DNA from: Physcia stellaris
Taxonomy: Eukaryota > Ascomycota > Lecanoromycetes > Caliciales > Physciaceae
Assembly (NCBI GenBank): GCA_018902385.1
Contig: JABSSW010000026.1
Span: 372,001-436,000 of the forward strand
DNA length: 64,000 nucleotides
Reading direction: 5' to 3'
Under the pieces are notes generated by a model. It ran no database searches and was not told where the DNA came from. It was given only the letters and a program-made list of their open reading frames with translations. The position numbers and the translations under genes were made by a program. Positions 1 through 11,150 of the stretch are shown one piece after another (position 1 is the stretch's first letter; each line of letters opens with the position of its first letter).

Positions 1-167
1 CACCGCGATGCTCTATGTTAATCTAATAGAGCACCCATAGTCCGCATAGTGTGCTTCCGGCAACTCCGGAATAACTATCCATCGTCCATCGAATCATTCG
101 ATGTTTCCTCTTATCAGTGAATATTTCTTCATCCACGTCCATCGAAGCAGGCGGCAAACCCTCTTCT

Positions 168-1349
168 TTAAGCAGAGGTAGGTGAGGCCGAGCGCGGCGA
201 GACCGAAAATTGGCGCGGAAACCTTCCGCGGGCATGTGTTGGTCCAAATGCTTCAGATTTGGCCGATTTGGAAGCAGGTGAGGCCGCCGCATTGAAGTAT
301 GACGTAATGCGGGTTTGTATGGGCCCAAAACTGCGCGGACTGCACTTGCCGAGGGTATGCGGAGACGACTGCTTGTTTTGACGTGGCTGCAGGCCAAATG
401 GCTTCGGCTTCCCAGCGAACATGCGGAACAGATCGTCCACAGTGAGACAAGGCTACTGAATCCGAGTGCCTTGGTATTTCGGTGAGGGGGTCCGAGGAGG
501 AGTGAGCGGAGCAAGTGGGCAATTGGCTGCTGGCTTCTCCAAGGGATTGCACACGGATTTGGGTGTCGCAATCGGGAGATGTGAGGGTTTCGGCGCAACA
601 GGCCGTGAGGCTATTTCTGCCCAAGATATCGGCTTTCTTGGTGTTGCAACCGACGAGGAAAGGGGTTCTGAAGGAGTAGAAGTAGCTGGTGACTCGGCCA
701 CTAATTTCGGTGACGCAGGAGGTGACGAGGTTACCGATTGAGATGACGAAACAGATGGAGTAGGAGGTGAGGCAACAAGCTCAGCAGACTGCTGAGCAGG
801 CTTCGGCTTCTTGGCATGCCGATTGCGGATATGCTCGTGGAGCTTGGTGTTGCTGTCGAATTTGGCCATCTTGCAACGCCTACAAGTATATCCTTCTGCT
901 CGCTTCTGAGCTAATCGGGCCTCTTCTTTCTGCTTTGCATTTTAGTGAAAAGTTTCTAATAACGTTATTAGAAAAAAAACGATTAATACAAGAATAACTT
1001 ACTTCTGTCTTTACAGCTTGACTTTTCACAATCCTAGTCGACAATCTAGCACTAGATTGACGAGTTACACTCGATTTCGAGCGATTTTTGAGCCTTTAGG
1101 ACGCTAAACAAAATTAGCAAATAATTAACAGAAAATTGCAAAAAAGAAAAGAACTACTTACGCCAACTCCTTCATTTCCTTCTTGAGCTTGCTCTTCATC
1201 TCCAACTCGTGCCTTCGGGCTTGGCCGGTCCATACAACTGGACCCTGACTGCAGCGCCTGCGGAGGCTGTACTTTTCAACACATTTCAACCTTTTGCTGA
1301 GGTAAGTTGAAAGGTACGGCTCCTTTGTGGTGGAGCCCTTTATCTCCAA
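168..1349 (-). pseudogene. C2H2 zinc-finger / PIP-box protein, copy A (decayed)
   Basis: Pieces of one minus-strand gene are visible. A lysine-rich exon lies at about 1158-1349. A serine/arginine-rich exon (about 1003-1090) ends at a GTAAGT donor. The next exon (about 168-926) opens with a helical stretch and a C2H2 finger (CRRC, then H-x4-H, 830-890), followed by a Pro/Ser-rich region, the block WAEIASRP, the block DDLFRMFAGKP and a PIP box QTRITSYF (294-317). A PIP box binds the sliding clamp PCNA, so a nuclear DNA-linked role is inferred. Two defects suggest a pseudogene: an in-frame stop at 453-455 between the WAEIASRP and DDLF blocks, and exon phases that do not match at the intron near 1090-1157. 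Copies B and C in this window are relatives. An unseen extra intron could rescue the stop. Confidence 0.55.
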
Positions 1350-1726
1350 ATGCCTTGGAGGATGCCTGACGGTAGTACTCGAAGAATCCTATAAGGTTTC
1401 CCTTCATAATGCAAAGGAAGATGGAATCCATCTCCCATCTATCCTTATTTCAAATATTGGGTTTATACCATAGAGTTTGTTTTTTCGCTCCGACCTCTTC
1501 AGCTTTGAGGGTCAACAGCTATTCACTGATGTCGAGGGACTTCTCCCTCGCATCGAATTCTTGCGGGAAGTACCCTTGTGTTTCGGGGACCCCCGTTCTT
1601 TCTGACCGGAGTTCGGCGTTTTCACCTCCTTATGAGGTTCTTCGCTCCGTAGTCCAGTCGCATACATAGGGGAGTGGCCAGGCTCTGAAAGGTACTCTGC
1701 TGGGCTACACGCGCTCAGTGGCAGGC

Positions 1727-2574
1727 CTACAGGCCGGCCAGGCCCAAACCTCCATTTTGGTGTTTTGTCTTTTGCGGAGGGGGCGGACAGGTAATTGGTG
1801 CAGCCTCCACGATACTTGATACTCGCTTTGGTGTAGGAACTGGGAGACGCGAAGGCTTTGGTGCAATGACTGGGCGTGAGGCTATTTCGGCCCAGGATAT
1901 TGGTTTCTTTGGTGTTGCAGGTGGGGTCAAAGGAAGTGAGTTATCGGAGGCCGATTTTGGATGTTCGGTGACGCGAGCATCAATGCTGGCTCACTTGGTG
2001 TAGGTGTTGCAGGGGGTGTTGGTTCTGCAATTGATGTAATTCCGGCAGCCTCCACTTTTATCTCGCTTGGTGTAGTCACCGCGATTGTTGTGATCTTGGC
2101 GGGCTCCGCTTCTGGTGTAGAGGGGGGTGTTGGTATTGGTGCAGATACTGCAATTGATGTAGGTACTGCGGGCTCGTTTGATGTAGGTTTTGCGAGCCCT
2201 GCTTCTGATGTAGAGGGAGGTGTTGGCATTGCGGTCTCGCTTGTAGGTTTCGCGATCTCGCTTGGTGCAATAGGACTAGGTGGTGAGGGCAATGCGGGCT
2301 CATTCGCATCGCGTTTGGCGACTCCTGCAGGCTTCTTCTGGTGGTGATCTTGCACATACTGGTGGAGTTTTGTATTGCTCGGAAATTTGGCAGGGCAACG
2401 TCTGCATGCGAAGGCTTCTGCTTGTTCCTTTTCGATGCGAGCTTTTTCGGCTTCCTTATCGGTACGACTTTTCTCGTCAAATTGAGCCATTAGCTGCTCG
2501 TAGAAGGGTCGCAATGGGCCCGTTGTTATGCTGCGGACGGATTTGATGAAGTAAGCGGGCAGTTTTGTCCTCAC
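1727..2574 (-). pseudogene. C2H2 zinc-finger family, copy B (truncated, frame-broken)
   Basis: This minus-strand copy has a charged helical lead-in and a finger near 2400 whose spacing matches copies A and C, but the first zinc-binding histidine is a tyrosine (LHQY in place of LxxH). A long run of Pro/Thr/Ala-rich degenerate repeats follows, then the WAEIASRPV block. The finger part (1927-2574) and the WAEIASRPV part (1727-1930) are in different frames, so there is a one-base shift near 1930 or an unrecognised intron. The DDLF block and the PIP box that end copies A and C are absent. An ATG at 2490 is a possible start, but upstream exons are likely. I read it as a relic of the family rather than a working gene. 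Confidence 0.5.
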
Positions 2575-2699
2575 TCTTCAACGAGTCCACTTCCATGAAG
2601 ACTGCTCGTGCTTTCTTCAGCTCATGGCGCTTGATTTTGTCTCGCTGCAAATCCGATTGACTCGGCTTCGAACATTCAAGCAAAACAGTGATTATCATA

Positions 2700-3570
2700 A
2701 TCAGAATTTTGCATTGTTGGCCGGGTTCGAGAATCTAGGTGGCGGTTATGTCGAGAATTTTGCCAACAGGAGAATTCCTGCTGCCGTCTAAATAGGCGTT
2801 TTTGTTGGCATATTCTTTTGAGCAATGATAGTACATAAATGAAAGTGTTTGCTGAACAATCGATTAGTGAAGCTTCCAAGAGTTTTGAATATAAAACAGT
2901 ACTTGTGTGATCCCTTTGTTTCCCTGACCATCACGGTTGGGATCGTAGGTCTCCCATTGGCCTGTAAAGACCGCTGTTCTATCATCTCTAGGTACGGCGG
3001 CGCACACCATCCGTACGCAACCACTCATTTGGGCATTGCCCGTGCGAACGTCAAGTCTCCGTCGGGGGCGGCAGCGCATCAATCCGCCTGCGACCGAGCC
3101 ATTGTGGTGTGTGACTCAACAAAAGTCAATTTCGGCGAAAAATCTTTGTCGGAACCTTATAATTTGCAAGGCGGTGGATTGGCCTTATATTGCGTAAAAC
3201 CATGGTTCGTACGACTTCAGATTTGCGATAGCCGTTGTTATAGGATTCGATGACAAGGTTAAATTAATACCTCCATCGTCTTCGGAAATCGAAGATGGCT
3301 TTAATAGCCGAGTGCCTACTGCCTTCGTGGGCCGATAGGCGTACCCAGTGTGGGCAGCGACGGTAGTGTAATGAGTGAGACTCGACGCTTACAACGTAGC
3401 TGTGCTACGCGAAAAGCCGCTGCACAGGTGACGGCATAGCATCGAGCAGTAATGAGGAGTGGAAATACCAGGCTCATGACCACTTGAAGTACCTAGCAAA
3501 ACGACCTGAGCTCCAATCTGCAGCTCCTCAGCGACCGTCTTAGCAATTACATCCTTCGTGTCATCGCCAC
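2700..3570. other. No recognisable gene
   Basis: Several short overlapping ORFs occur on both strands (about 2788-3253) but none matches a family I know. The base composition around 3000-3100 is GC-rich and could hold an old gene piece. Confidence 0.4.
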
Positions 3571-3738
3571 TCAAGCCGTCTTTCCTCGCCTAGTCCTCTT
3601 CTTTGGGGGAGCTTCGGTCTGCAGCTCGTCGGCAGCCACTTCTGCAGTTGCATCTTCGGTGTCCACCTCAACGAAGGCTGGATGGCTAGCGCCAGGGGCC
3701 TTGACGGGGGTGATCGTCTCGGAAGCGTTGCCATCCCC
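3571..3738 (-). pseudogene. C-terminal relic of an unknown repeat protein
   Basis: An open stretch of about 55 codons ends in a lysine/arginine-rich tail (PPKKRTRRGKTA then stop). It has no start codon and is closed upstream by a stop. A segment of about 45 bases at 3617-3663 is repeated in diverged form at 3517-3562, in another frame (DELQTEAP versus EELQIGAQ), so this looks like the end of a protein with internal tandem repeats that has decayed. The basic tail resembles nuclear proteins, but I cannot name a family. Confidence 0.3.
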
Positions 3739-3936
3739 TCATTTAGCTTGAGACGCATTATGGGGAGTGGGTGAGGATTGTTGGGCCCGAACCGCGGCAG
3801 ATCCCGTGGAGGGAGTGGCCGGTGTGGAGGGTGTTTTGGGAGAACAGTACAGGAGGTGTGGAGTAGTATTTATGTGTGCGTCGCTTATCTAGTTCACTAG
3901 GAATGCTTCTGCGCTAATCTGCTTTAGTACTCCTTA

Positions 3937-4908
3937 CTTTAAGGGCGCCTGGGGGGTTTTCAAAATGATCCTGCCAGGCTTGGCCGGAGGCTAATTGTAC
4001 CGAGGTTCTTCCAGAAATGCCAAGCATTTCTGTAGCATTTCCTGTGAAATAGCTTTTCTAGAACAGAGTGTTTCAACACGAAATATATTACTATACAATC
4101 AGTATCAATATCAATTCAATACGAAAAGCTTCGATGTCATGATATCATTTGTTAATATGAAAATCAACAACAGTTTTAAGCTTTAAGCGAATCAACGGGA
4201 ACGACAATATGCAACATACATTCACGCTAATCAAAATCCGATTTCAGAATCGCTTGATTCAGGCGATTTTCTCGCGGGGGTGACACTCAGAGTATTGTGT
4301 GCCAACGTGGGCGTGCTCGCCATAGGATTAAGAAATGGGACAGCGCTAAGCCCGATCTGGAAGGTAAGCGTTGCTGCTTGGCGTCCGCTCTGGCTCGAAG
4401 CACGACTTGTATATCAGCTGAAATGGCTCTGAAAACACCAAAATATTGCAATAAAAAATGAGAAAAACATTGATAAACATTATGCAACGACCGTAACACG
4501 TAAATGTTGCAATAAATGTATCGTGAAAAGATATAACGCATATTTGATATGGAGCCGCTTGCCTTCCCGACCGGGACTAGCGTGTCCCAATTCTTAATCC
4601 TATGGCGAGGCGTGTTCATTGATGCGTGAATGTGTCTGATCTATGCGCTCCAGTCCGGAGAACCCCTCAAAGTTTAAGGTTGAATCTAGCAAAATTTAAA
4701 GTTGATTTTCCGAGACTAGCGTATTTTCTCTGGAAAAGCTCGCCAAAAAGCAAATTTCTCTCGAGAGTCTTGTATATTTGCCAGATTTCGAGTGTTAGAG
4801 TATCTCGATATCTTCTCGAGATACTTGACTGGGCGAAATTTCGTTAATCACAAAGCCCACTAATCATCTCCTGGTATCATTTGTAAAACCCCCCAGGCGC
4901 CCTTAAAG
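3937..4908. mobile_element. Non-autonomous TA-flanked inverted-repeat transposon (mariner-like)
   Basis: A perfect 24-base terminal inverted repeat begins CTTTAAGGGCGCC at 3937-3960 and is mirrored at 4885-4908. Both ends are bounded by TA (3935-3936 and 4909-4910), the target duplication expected of the Tc1/mariner superfamily. The 972-bp body has no transposase ORF, so it would depend on an enzyme made elsewhere. The perfect repeats suggest recent movement. A second hairpin-type element sits inside it. Confidence 0.75.
4318..4607. mobile_element. Nested foldback (MITE-like) element
   Basis: Inside the mariner-like element, the sequence starting CGCCATAGGATTAAGAA at 4318 returns inverted, ending at 4607. 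The arms are about 50 bases long and imperfect. The interior is AT-rich with no coding potential. It may be a second insertion or an older internal part of the larger element. Confidence 0.5.
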
Positions 4909-4909
4909 T

Positions 4910-5389
4910 ATGTCGAGGACCTTACCAAGTCACCCTCCTACCTCACTGTCCAAAGCCCCCGAAACCACCAACTGCCCCATACGACGACATGGCGGTCATA
5001 TCGCTTCTTCCCGTACCCGGTTTGGCTCTGCTCCTCCTGTGCTGGCGTTGGAGTATATCCCAAGTACATGTAATCAGGCGATCATCTACCACACCGCCCC
5101 GGAAACCTCCCGCCCCACTGCAAAACCCTTTCCAACCTCCTCCGACTCCACTCCCGCACCCATCGTAGTCTCAGACCCGGAGTCGGCCAACGCATCCAAA
5201 CATGCACTCATCATCGCCTTCTCCTCCTTCTACTGCCAGCTCCAACGCCTTCAGGACTGTGAAATGAAACTCCGCTATGGAGATCTAGCGCATAAGTCAG
5301 TGCTTATCTCGGCGGAAGAGATGATGGAGCGGGAGGATTTCAGAAGGGCATCGAGAGCCTTGACTAAGCGGCTACTTCGGAGAATGTGA
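4910..5389 (+). CDS. Hypothetical protein, weak prediction
   Basis: This 159-codon ORF begins at an ATG touching the TA target site of the mariner-like element. The first 100 residues are Pro/Ser/Thr-rich; the last 60 (from about IIAFSSFYCQLQRLQDCEMK) look like an amphipathic helix followed by a basic end. The same frame stays open for another 90 codons after the stop (5390-5665), with Gly/Val/Asp-rich then basic sequence, so the gene may have been longer or be split by an intron. I recognise no family. If real, the upstream element may have replaced its promoter or first exon. Confidence 0.3.
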   Translation: MSRTLPSHPPTSLSKAPETTNCPIRRHGGHIASSRTRFGSAPPVLALEYIPSTCNQAIIYHTAPETSRPTAKPFPTSSDSTPAPIVVSDPESANASKHALIIAFSSFYCQLQRLQDCEMKLRYGDLAHKSVLISAEEMMEREDFRRASRALTKRLLRRM

Positions 5390-5669
5390 TTGAAGCGTCA
5401 TGGGCGCTTTCAGGGATCGGATTGCGTTTATGGAGGCGAGGGTGGGGGTTTTGGAGGTGGGGTGAGGGTAGGTGTGGAAGTGGAGGACGGAGATGGAGAC
5501 AGGGATAGGAGTGATGATGTGAGAAATAAGGGTTTAAGTAGTTTGGAAGGTGGGAGGTTTGAGGAGGTGGGTTCGTGGAAGAGGAGGGATCAGAGTAGCG
5601 AGAGGAGTGAGAGGATCAAGATAGCACGAGGACGACCGGAGAAGATAATCAAGGTAGATGACTGAGCGT

Positions 5670-6540
5670 TTTTGGGAATACGTCTGTGGCATGATGCAGT
5701 GGTCTTTCGATGGGTGCTTTGGAAACATTACTACTTCTTCTGCTAGATTATTTGGATAGGGAGCATGGTTGATTACTTGACGAACTGACTATCGAGATGA
5801 TGCCAACTTGCACTCTCTTAAGTGATATTTCGAGTAGAGCATCGGATAGCAGCTGTCTAGTAGCCTTTAGCATGAGCCGTCAACTACACACATGTCTCCC
5901 CAAACTTTGTGATGTGTAAAAACCTAGTCGGCCCATATACCGGTTCCAACAGTCTCGCCGATCAATAGTGGCCGCTTGGTTTAGGTCTGAGGTCTGACGA
6001 TCATCGACTTTGGCAGTGATGACAATGTCAGAGTGCCATAAAGAAGGAAAAGAACCTCATTGAAGGCATTAGGGAGTTAGAGCTTGAGTATGGGTCTCTT
6101 AGATAAGAGGAGGGATGGTCCACACAAACCTCCACCCTTCCATGGCATTCGCAAGCACCATATCGTTGACGAGGAGAAGGTGTTGAAGCTAGGGGCAGCT
6201 GAAATTGAGGGTTTGCAGAAGAGTGGAAACAGAGATTTAACAAGATGGCTGAGGGACAAGTGCAATTAGAGGAATGGCTGCCAGTTTCCACATGGACAAC
6301 TATTCAACCAATTGGCGATTTGGTGTGCAGAGAATCCACGCCAAACATGACGGAAAAGCGTCCGCTTAAAGGGCCATGTAATCCTGCCCCTAGACTCCAG
6401 AAATGGTGCTTCTGTAGATTCATTGCATGCTGTCCTTGCTGTTATTAGAAAGCGGATTTTGCGCAATGTAAGACGCCAGCCAAGTGCCTTGTTGAATTTC
6501 TTTCTCCGGAGTACAGTGCTTCAGGATTGTAAAATTGTGG
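5670..6540. other. No recognisable gene
   Basis: Only short ORFs (up to 87 codons) on both strands, with no conserved motif. Confidence 0.4.
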
Positions 6541-6547
6541 TACTTCT

Positions 6548-7419
6548 TTAGGCGGACTTCTTCGAAGGTTTCGGGAGCGTTGGATAGAAGTCAATACTTC
6601 GCTCATAGTAATCCTGGTCTGGTCTCTTGGCGAGCTCCATTAAGGGCATACCCGCAAGCTCGTCTTTACGCTCAAGATTGCCGCCTCTGTCATATCCGGG
6701 GCCAAGGCTGTGCTTCAGTTGCGTCTTCATTGCTTCGAAAAAAGTATCCAGGGATCTGAGTCTATATGTCACTAGCTGTGACAGAAAATGATTGTAGAGA
6801 ACCCCGCGGAGTGGAGAATCATCTCGCCTGGGAAGGATAGCTTCTGCATCGATTATTACGTGCTTAAACCCAGTCATCTTCGTCAAAAACCGAACCACGG
6901 GATTGGACGCTACTATTTGCATATCGAGATTGCCATGTCCAAACTTGAACGCCACCCTGAGGACTTTTCTGGGTATTCTGTTGCCACCAAACAGTGTCAC
7001 AAATTCATCGTCTTGTTCGTGAAAATACTCATGAGCTAGCGGCTGGGCCAAATCTACTCGAACGTTCTCCAAAGAACGAAATTGTCCAGTCATGTCCACT
7101 ATGAGATTGACGTTCTGAACCATATGGAGTCCAGAAGTATCCTGAGGTAGCGTCGTGGAGCGAGATCTGTCATCAGGAACCATGCGGTACTCCAAGTGAC
7201 CTGCTGAGTAAATCCACGGTACAGCTTCCGTGTAGACGGTCTTAGAGACGCGGAGAATCGCGAGGCTAGGCAAATGCTCGGGGCTGTAGAAAAACGTTCA
7301 ACTCCGTTGTACCATTGAGGTACGATACTGTATGTTTGACCGAGTAAATATGTGTATATGTGGTCCCGCACTTCCCGAGGAAGATCCATAAACCGGAAGA
7401 TCTTGATCATGGCGTCCAT
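6548..7419 (-). CDS. F-box-like / 2EXR-type hypothetical protein
   Basis: The N-terminus carries FRFMDLPREVRDHIYTYLL, the leucine- and proline-marked helix typical of large fungal families of F-box-like (2EXR-type) proteins. The second part continues LAILRVSKTVYTEAVPWIY, also typical of these families, and runs 240 residues to a stop at 6548. The two parts lie in different frames that meet near 7270-7310. Possible joins are a 47-base intron ending in GAG, a 29-base intron ending in CTACAG, or a one-base shift, so it may be intact or a young pseudogene. In this family the N-terminal helix usually recruits Skp1 or has no known role; the target is unknown. Flanking DNA gives no functional clue. 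Confidence 0.55.
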
Positions 7420-8520
7420 TTCGCTTTCAGTCTGGAGTTTCCCTAGCCCAAATCCTGGCGCGCTAGTCGTCGTTTATCAAGGTGCGTTGTTCTTCGAATG
7501 ATGTCGTGGATCGTGCCTAGAGGCGAGACATCACTAATAGCAGGGTGGGAGAGTAAGACTGGGAATAGGTCTGAGCATACCTTAGGTGATTGTTGAATAC
7601 ATTGGTGAATAGGATGTGCGTCAAGCTCGAGCTTATTTCAATTGAACAAGGCTGCCAAGACTCGATGCGGCAAATTCCGCTCTCATTCGGAATAATTGAG
7701 TTGGTCCCATCGACAATCCAGTATGTCATGTTTAACACACGTGATGCATTAGGTTCCAGTATCATCGGTCCAACAATTACTCCACATTTTCGCGTTCCCC
7801 TCATCCAAGGCAACGGATTCTACGATTGTACTAGAAAGCGCTGAATAATCCAGGATAAGAAAAGGTCTAGGATTCTACGATGAGTGGACAAGGTAACTCT
7901 CGCTTTACCCGCATATTAGTAGATATTACTTGGGATGTAGTTCGCCTCGGTAAAAGGCTCTAGTCTTTGGAAATGTATGGCGGATGACTTTTTTTCTGCC
8001 GAGTAAGAAAGAAGCTGATAGAGAATAGGGAAAGCAGTGCACAATCGCAACGGAGGATTAATGAGCTGACGAGGTACTCGCAACGCTCGAGGATAGACAG
8101 AGAAATGAGCTTTGGGCCAAGCAGGGAATCGGCCGAGAGAGAATTTCAAGCTTGCTGTTTAATGGTGGCTCAGGACCGCACTATGTTTTGAAGGTGCATA
8201 AGGGAAGGCCCCGAGTTTTAGTGAGGTCCGATTAGAATGGCGAACGCGACACGAACATACATACGACGATCTTGTTTTGAAAGGACGATGGACTCCTGGA
8301 TCAAATCAGGCGCTCTATCCTGGCACAGCATCTTTGATCAATGCTCTGATTTGTGCCGCGAAGCCTTGGATACATCAGATCAACGCAGCTATTTCTACAA
8401 GAACATATGCTTCTCGCTCTGTGGAAGCCAAAAGCCAGGATGTTTGCAAGCTTATAATGCCGGAAGGTTTAGTCTCTTGAACTAGCTTTAGGCTCGTGTT
8501 TACTGTAAAATTTTAGCTAC
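7420..8520. other. No recognisable gene
   Basis: Short ORFs of up to 98 codons occur on both strands (7517-7844, 7916-8149, 8237-8485). None shows a motif or a convincing splice structure. Confidence 0.4.
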
Positions 8521-8524
8521 GACA

Positions 8525-11071
8525 TTATTTGTTGGACAGGTTTTGTAGGAGCTTCAATCTCTCTTGTGCTGCAAGGAAGGCATTATTGGAGCCTGGAGAT
8601 ACAGAACCGTTGCTCTGGTTGTGATGAGTAGACGATGAGGCGCCATCATGTCGATTTGGTGGCGGCATGAACGGATTCTGTTGAGATATCTGATTCTGGT
8701 AAGGTTGCGCAAAGAAGGCTGGGTTGATGAAGGCGCCAGGTGGAATGTTCGGGATTGGACCCTGCGAGTTCGGGTTTTGATTTTGGTAATACGATTGATA
8801 ATTCGATGGCGTCTGGTAATTGTCGCCGTAATGCGACGATGGACTTTGCATAGCCGGATACCCGGCGTATTGCTGTGTGTAGGAATAGTGGTCCGCGGGC
8901 TGATGTTGATTTTGTGATGAGTAAAAAGGTGGTTGTTGCATCTGAGAGGGAGAGGTCTGAGTGTGAGGGTAAGATAGTTGATTCTGGGGGTATGTATTGT
9001 ACCCAGTCTCTTCATGGCCGCCACGACCTCCTCGATCGCCTCTTCCACCTCTATGACCCCTACCGCGATCACCCCTACCCCGATATCCATTACCTCTTCC
9101 ATGGTCCCTAAAGCCTTGATCACGATCGCTCCTATTGGCGTTGAAGGGAGGATCATGATTGTTCGAAGGTGCCTCATTGATAGTCATCATCTCGTGCAAG
9201 TTTGAGGGTCTTGCAAGCGGAGTATAGGGCTCATCAGTATCCATGTCGTCATACTTGACGCCACCTGGAACGGAGTCTTTAAAGTGATCGCTGGGCTTGC
9301 CTCCTCGACGATCACCTCTACCTCGTCCACGACCCCTAGTACTCCCTCGACCTCCAGGTCCTTTAGAGTGTCCATCTCGAGCATCCGAACGACCGTCTCT
9401 TCTCGCTTGCTTCTCATGCTTCTGCTTTCTTTTGTACTCAGCTTCGGCTTCGTCATCCGAAAATTCAAGCTCATCATCTGCCACTTCCTCGTCGTGTAAG
9501 TTTGATGCATCTGAACCCTTGAAAGCCTTCAAAGGCTGAGTAAAGACTGTAGTGGAGTGCTTTTCGCTGTAGAATACCATTGTTCCTTTCGAGATGCCTG
9601 CTTCACTGATGCTCGCGGCGTTCGTAAATCGTACTGAGTAGTATGGCTGTTCGACCCTGCCGAGGGTCTCTCCTACTACGCCAATGACACTCTTGTCACC
9701 AAGACAGAGGACAGATCCTGTCTCAAGTACCTGGTACTCGCCAGATGTCTTTGCCTTGATCACCACCAGGTTTTCAACTAAGTTCTCTACGTTCCCAAGC
9801 TCTTGGATACTCATCTCTTCAGTGATGATGATATTGGGTTTTGGTACGATTTCATCGGGTTTCTCGTTCAAGGTCCGCAAGGGCGCTTTACTAGATCCAA
9901 TATCCCGAGGCCCATCGTCATCAGATCCGCCATCTTCTTGCATGAGTCTGCGGACCTGCTCTTCGGGATCTAGCATTTCATAATCATCACTATCATCTGA
10001 TGAAGAGGAATCAGAGGAGCTGCTGGAGGACGAGGCGATGGGGGACGAATCTATCTCAACCTCAGCGTCTGCGTCCATTTTGTGGGACTCGAGGATATTC
10101 TTATTGAGTGAGAGCACGGGGTTTGCGACGTCTGTCTGCTGCACGTTGTCGGAGGTATGGTCATGTGGGGCGTTACTCTCACGCCCATTTACCTCTCTAT
10201 TTTGCCGAACAGGATCTTGTGCTATCGAAACTGTGGCTGTACTCGTAGCCAGATGAGTACCGACTCCACCTTCGGCTGAGTTTGGGTTAGTGTCTGGTAT
10301 CTGTGTGGGCATTTGTGGTACGATCTCCGCCATGAAGAGATCAGCGCTTGCTGCTGAGGAAACATTTGTTTCTGTTTCTGGAGCGGTATTAGGTGACGGG
10401 ACCACCTCCTCTTTCAGAGCCTTAGTTGTTGTTGAAGGCTCCCCTTCAGTTTCGGGGGTATTATTCGACGGTAAGTCCTTCTTAGCAGTGCGACCCGTAG
10501 ACAGCTCTCCGTCATGTGGATGCAATTCAGGCGCCGCTTTGAGTTCGCCTCCATCGTCATTAGTATGAGAGCTCTCCATGCCTACACCCAAGTCTGTTGA
10601 GATTGCTCCCGCGCCAATATTCGGATGATGAGATAGCGAGCCTCTTTCCTGGGCTAATTTGTTGTGCTCGGCCCCTGGTAAGGTTCCTAATTCTTCATCT
10701 CCGCCAATGACAGAGACTGACTGAACCCCTTCGTGAGCATTTTTCGAGCGCCCTTCATCACTCTCAAGCCCCAAGCCAGGAAGCTGAAATCTTGGAGGAT
10801 CTGGCTTGGGGTGCTGAGCAGCCTGCTGAGGCACTTCGAAGGGTATTTTTGGATCTTGCATGTCTTTTGTAGGACTCGGATCGCCGCTCATAGAAGTACA
10901 ATACAGATCGTCCATATCGTCAAAGGGCGTCGAGATGTTTGAAGAAGGCTTAGAGTTCTGCCGCTCAATGTCTGCCTGCTGCCCATCCTCTGTGCGTCTT
11001 CTTTTCGGGGTAGGCAGCTCAAAGCCTGCATCACCCTGGTCGACCTCCATCGTCACCTTTTTGGTGCTCAT
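8525..11071 (-). CDS. NAF1: H/ACA snoRNP assembly factor NAF1
   Basis: This single-exon gene encodes 848 residues. The acidic, low-complexity N-terminal half ends in a Ser/Asp run. The Naf1/Gar1-type beta-barrel lies at about residues 425-530 (ENLVVIKAKTSGEYQVLETGSVLC, then GVVGETLGRVEQPYYSVRF and KGTMVFYSE). After it come an acidic/basic helix and RGG-rich repeats (about 570-700), then a long Gln/Asn/Tyr/Pro-rich tail. Naf1 is the assembly factor that binds Cbf5/dyskerin in the nucleoplasm before Gar1 replaces it, and is needed for H/ACA snoRNAs. The start at 11071 is the only ATG giving the full N-terminus. A cluster of palindromes lies 80-400 bases upstream, inside the likely promoter or leader. 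Confidence 0.93.
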   Translation of the reverse strand: MSTKKVTMEVDQGDAGFELPTPKRRRTEDGQQADIERQNSKPSSNISTPFDDMDDLYCTSMSGDPSPTKDMQDPKIPFEVPQQAAQHPKPDPPRFQLPGLGLESDEGRSKNAHEGVQSVSVIGGDEELGTLPGAEHNKLAQERGSLSHHPNIGAGAISTDLGVGMESSHTNDDGGELKAAPELHPHDGELSTGRTAKKDLPSNNTPETEGEPSTTTKALKEEVVPSPNTAPETETNVSSAASADLFMAEIVPQMPTQIPDTNPNSAEGGVGTHLATSTATVSIAQDPVRQNREVNGRESNAPHDHTSDNVQQTDVANPVLSLNKNILESHKMDADAEVEIDSSPIASSSSSSSDSSSSDDSDDYEMLDPEEQVRRLMQEDGGSDDDGPRDIGSSKAPLRTLNEKPDEIVPKPNIIITEEMSIQELGNVENLVENLVVIKAKTSGEYQVLETGSVLCLGDKSVIGVVGETLGRVEQPYYSVRFTNAASISEAGISKGTMVFYSEKHSTTVFTQPLKAFKGSDASNLHDEEVADDELEFSDDEAEAEYKRKQKHEKQARRDGRSDARDGHSKGPGGRGSTRGRGRGRGDRRGGKPSDHFKDSVPGGVKYDDMDTDEPYTPLARPSNLHEMMTINEAPSNNHDPPFNANRSDRDQGFRDHGRGNGYRGRGDRGRGHRGGRGDRGGRGGHEETGYNTYPQNQLSYPHTQTSPSQMQQPPFYSSQNQHQPADHYSYTQQYAGYPAMQSPSSHYGDNYQTPSNYQSYYQNQNPNSQGPIPNIPPGAFINPAFFAQPYQNQISQQNPFMPPPNRHDGASSSTHHNQSNGSVSPGSNNAFLAAQERLKLLQNLSNK

Positions 11072-11150
11072 CGATGTCGTGGTTGAGGCTTGGAAAAAAG
11101 TTTTGCGAGCAAGGGTCTGAAGCTTGGCACGCCAAGACTGTTAGTGGCGA

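Noticed and set aside
8554-11120. Long ORFs opposite and in other frames of NAF1
   Set aside because: They mirror its low-complexity RGG, Ser/Asp and Gln/Asn regions and have no motif of their own.
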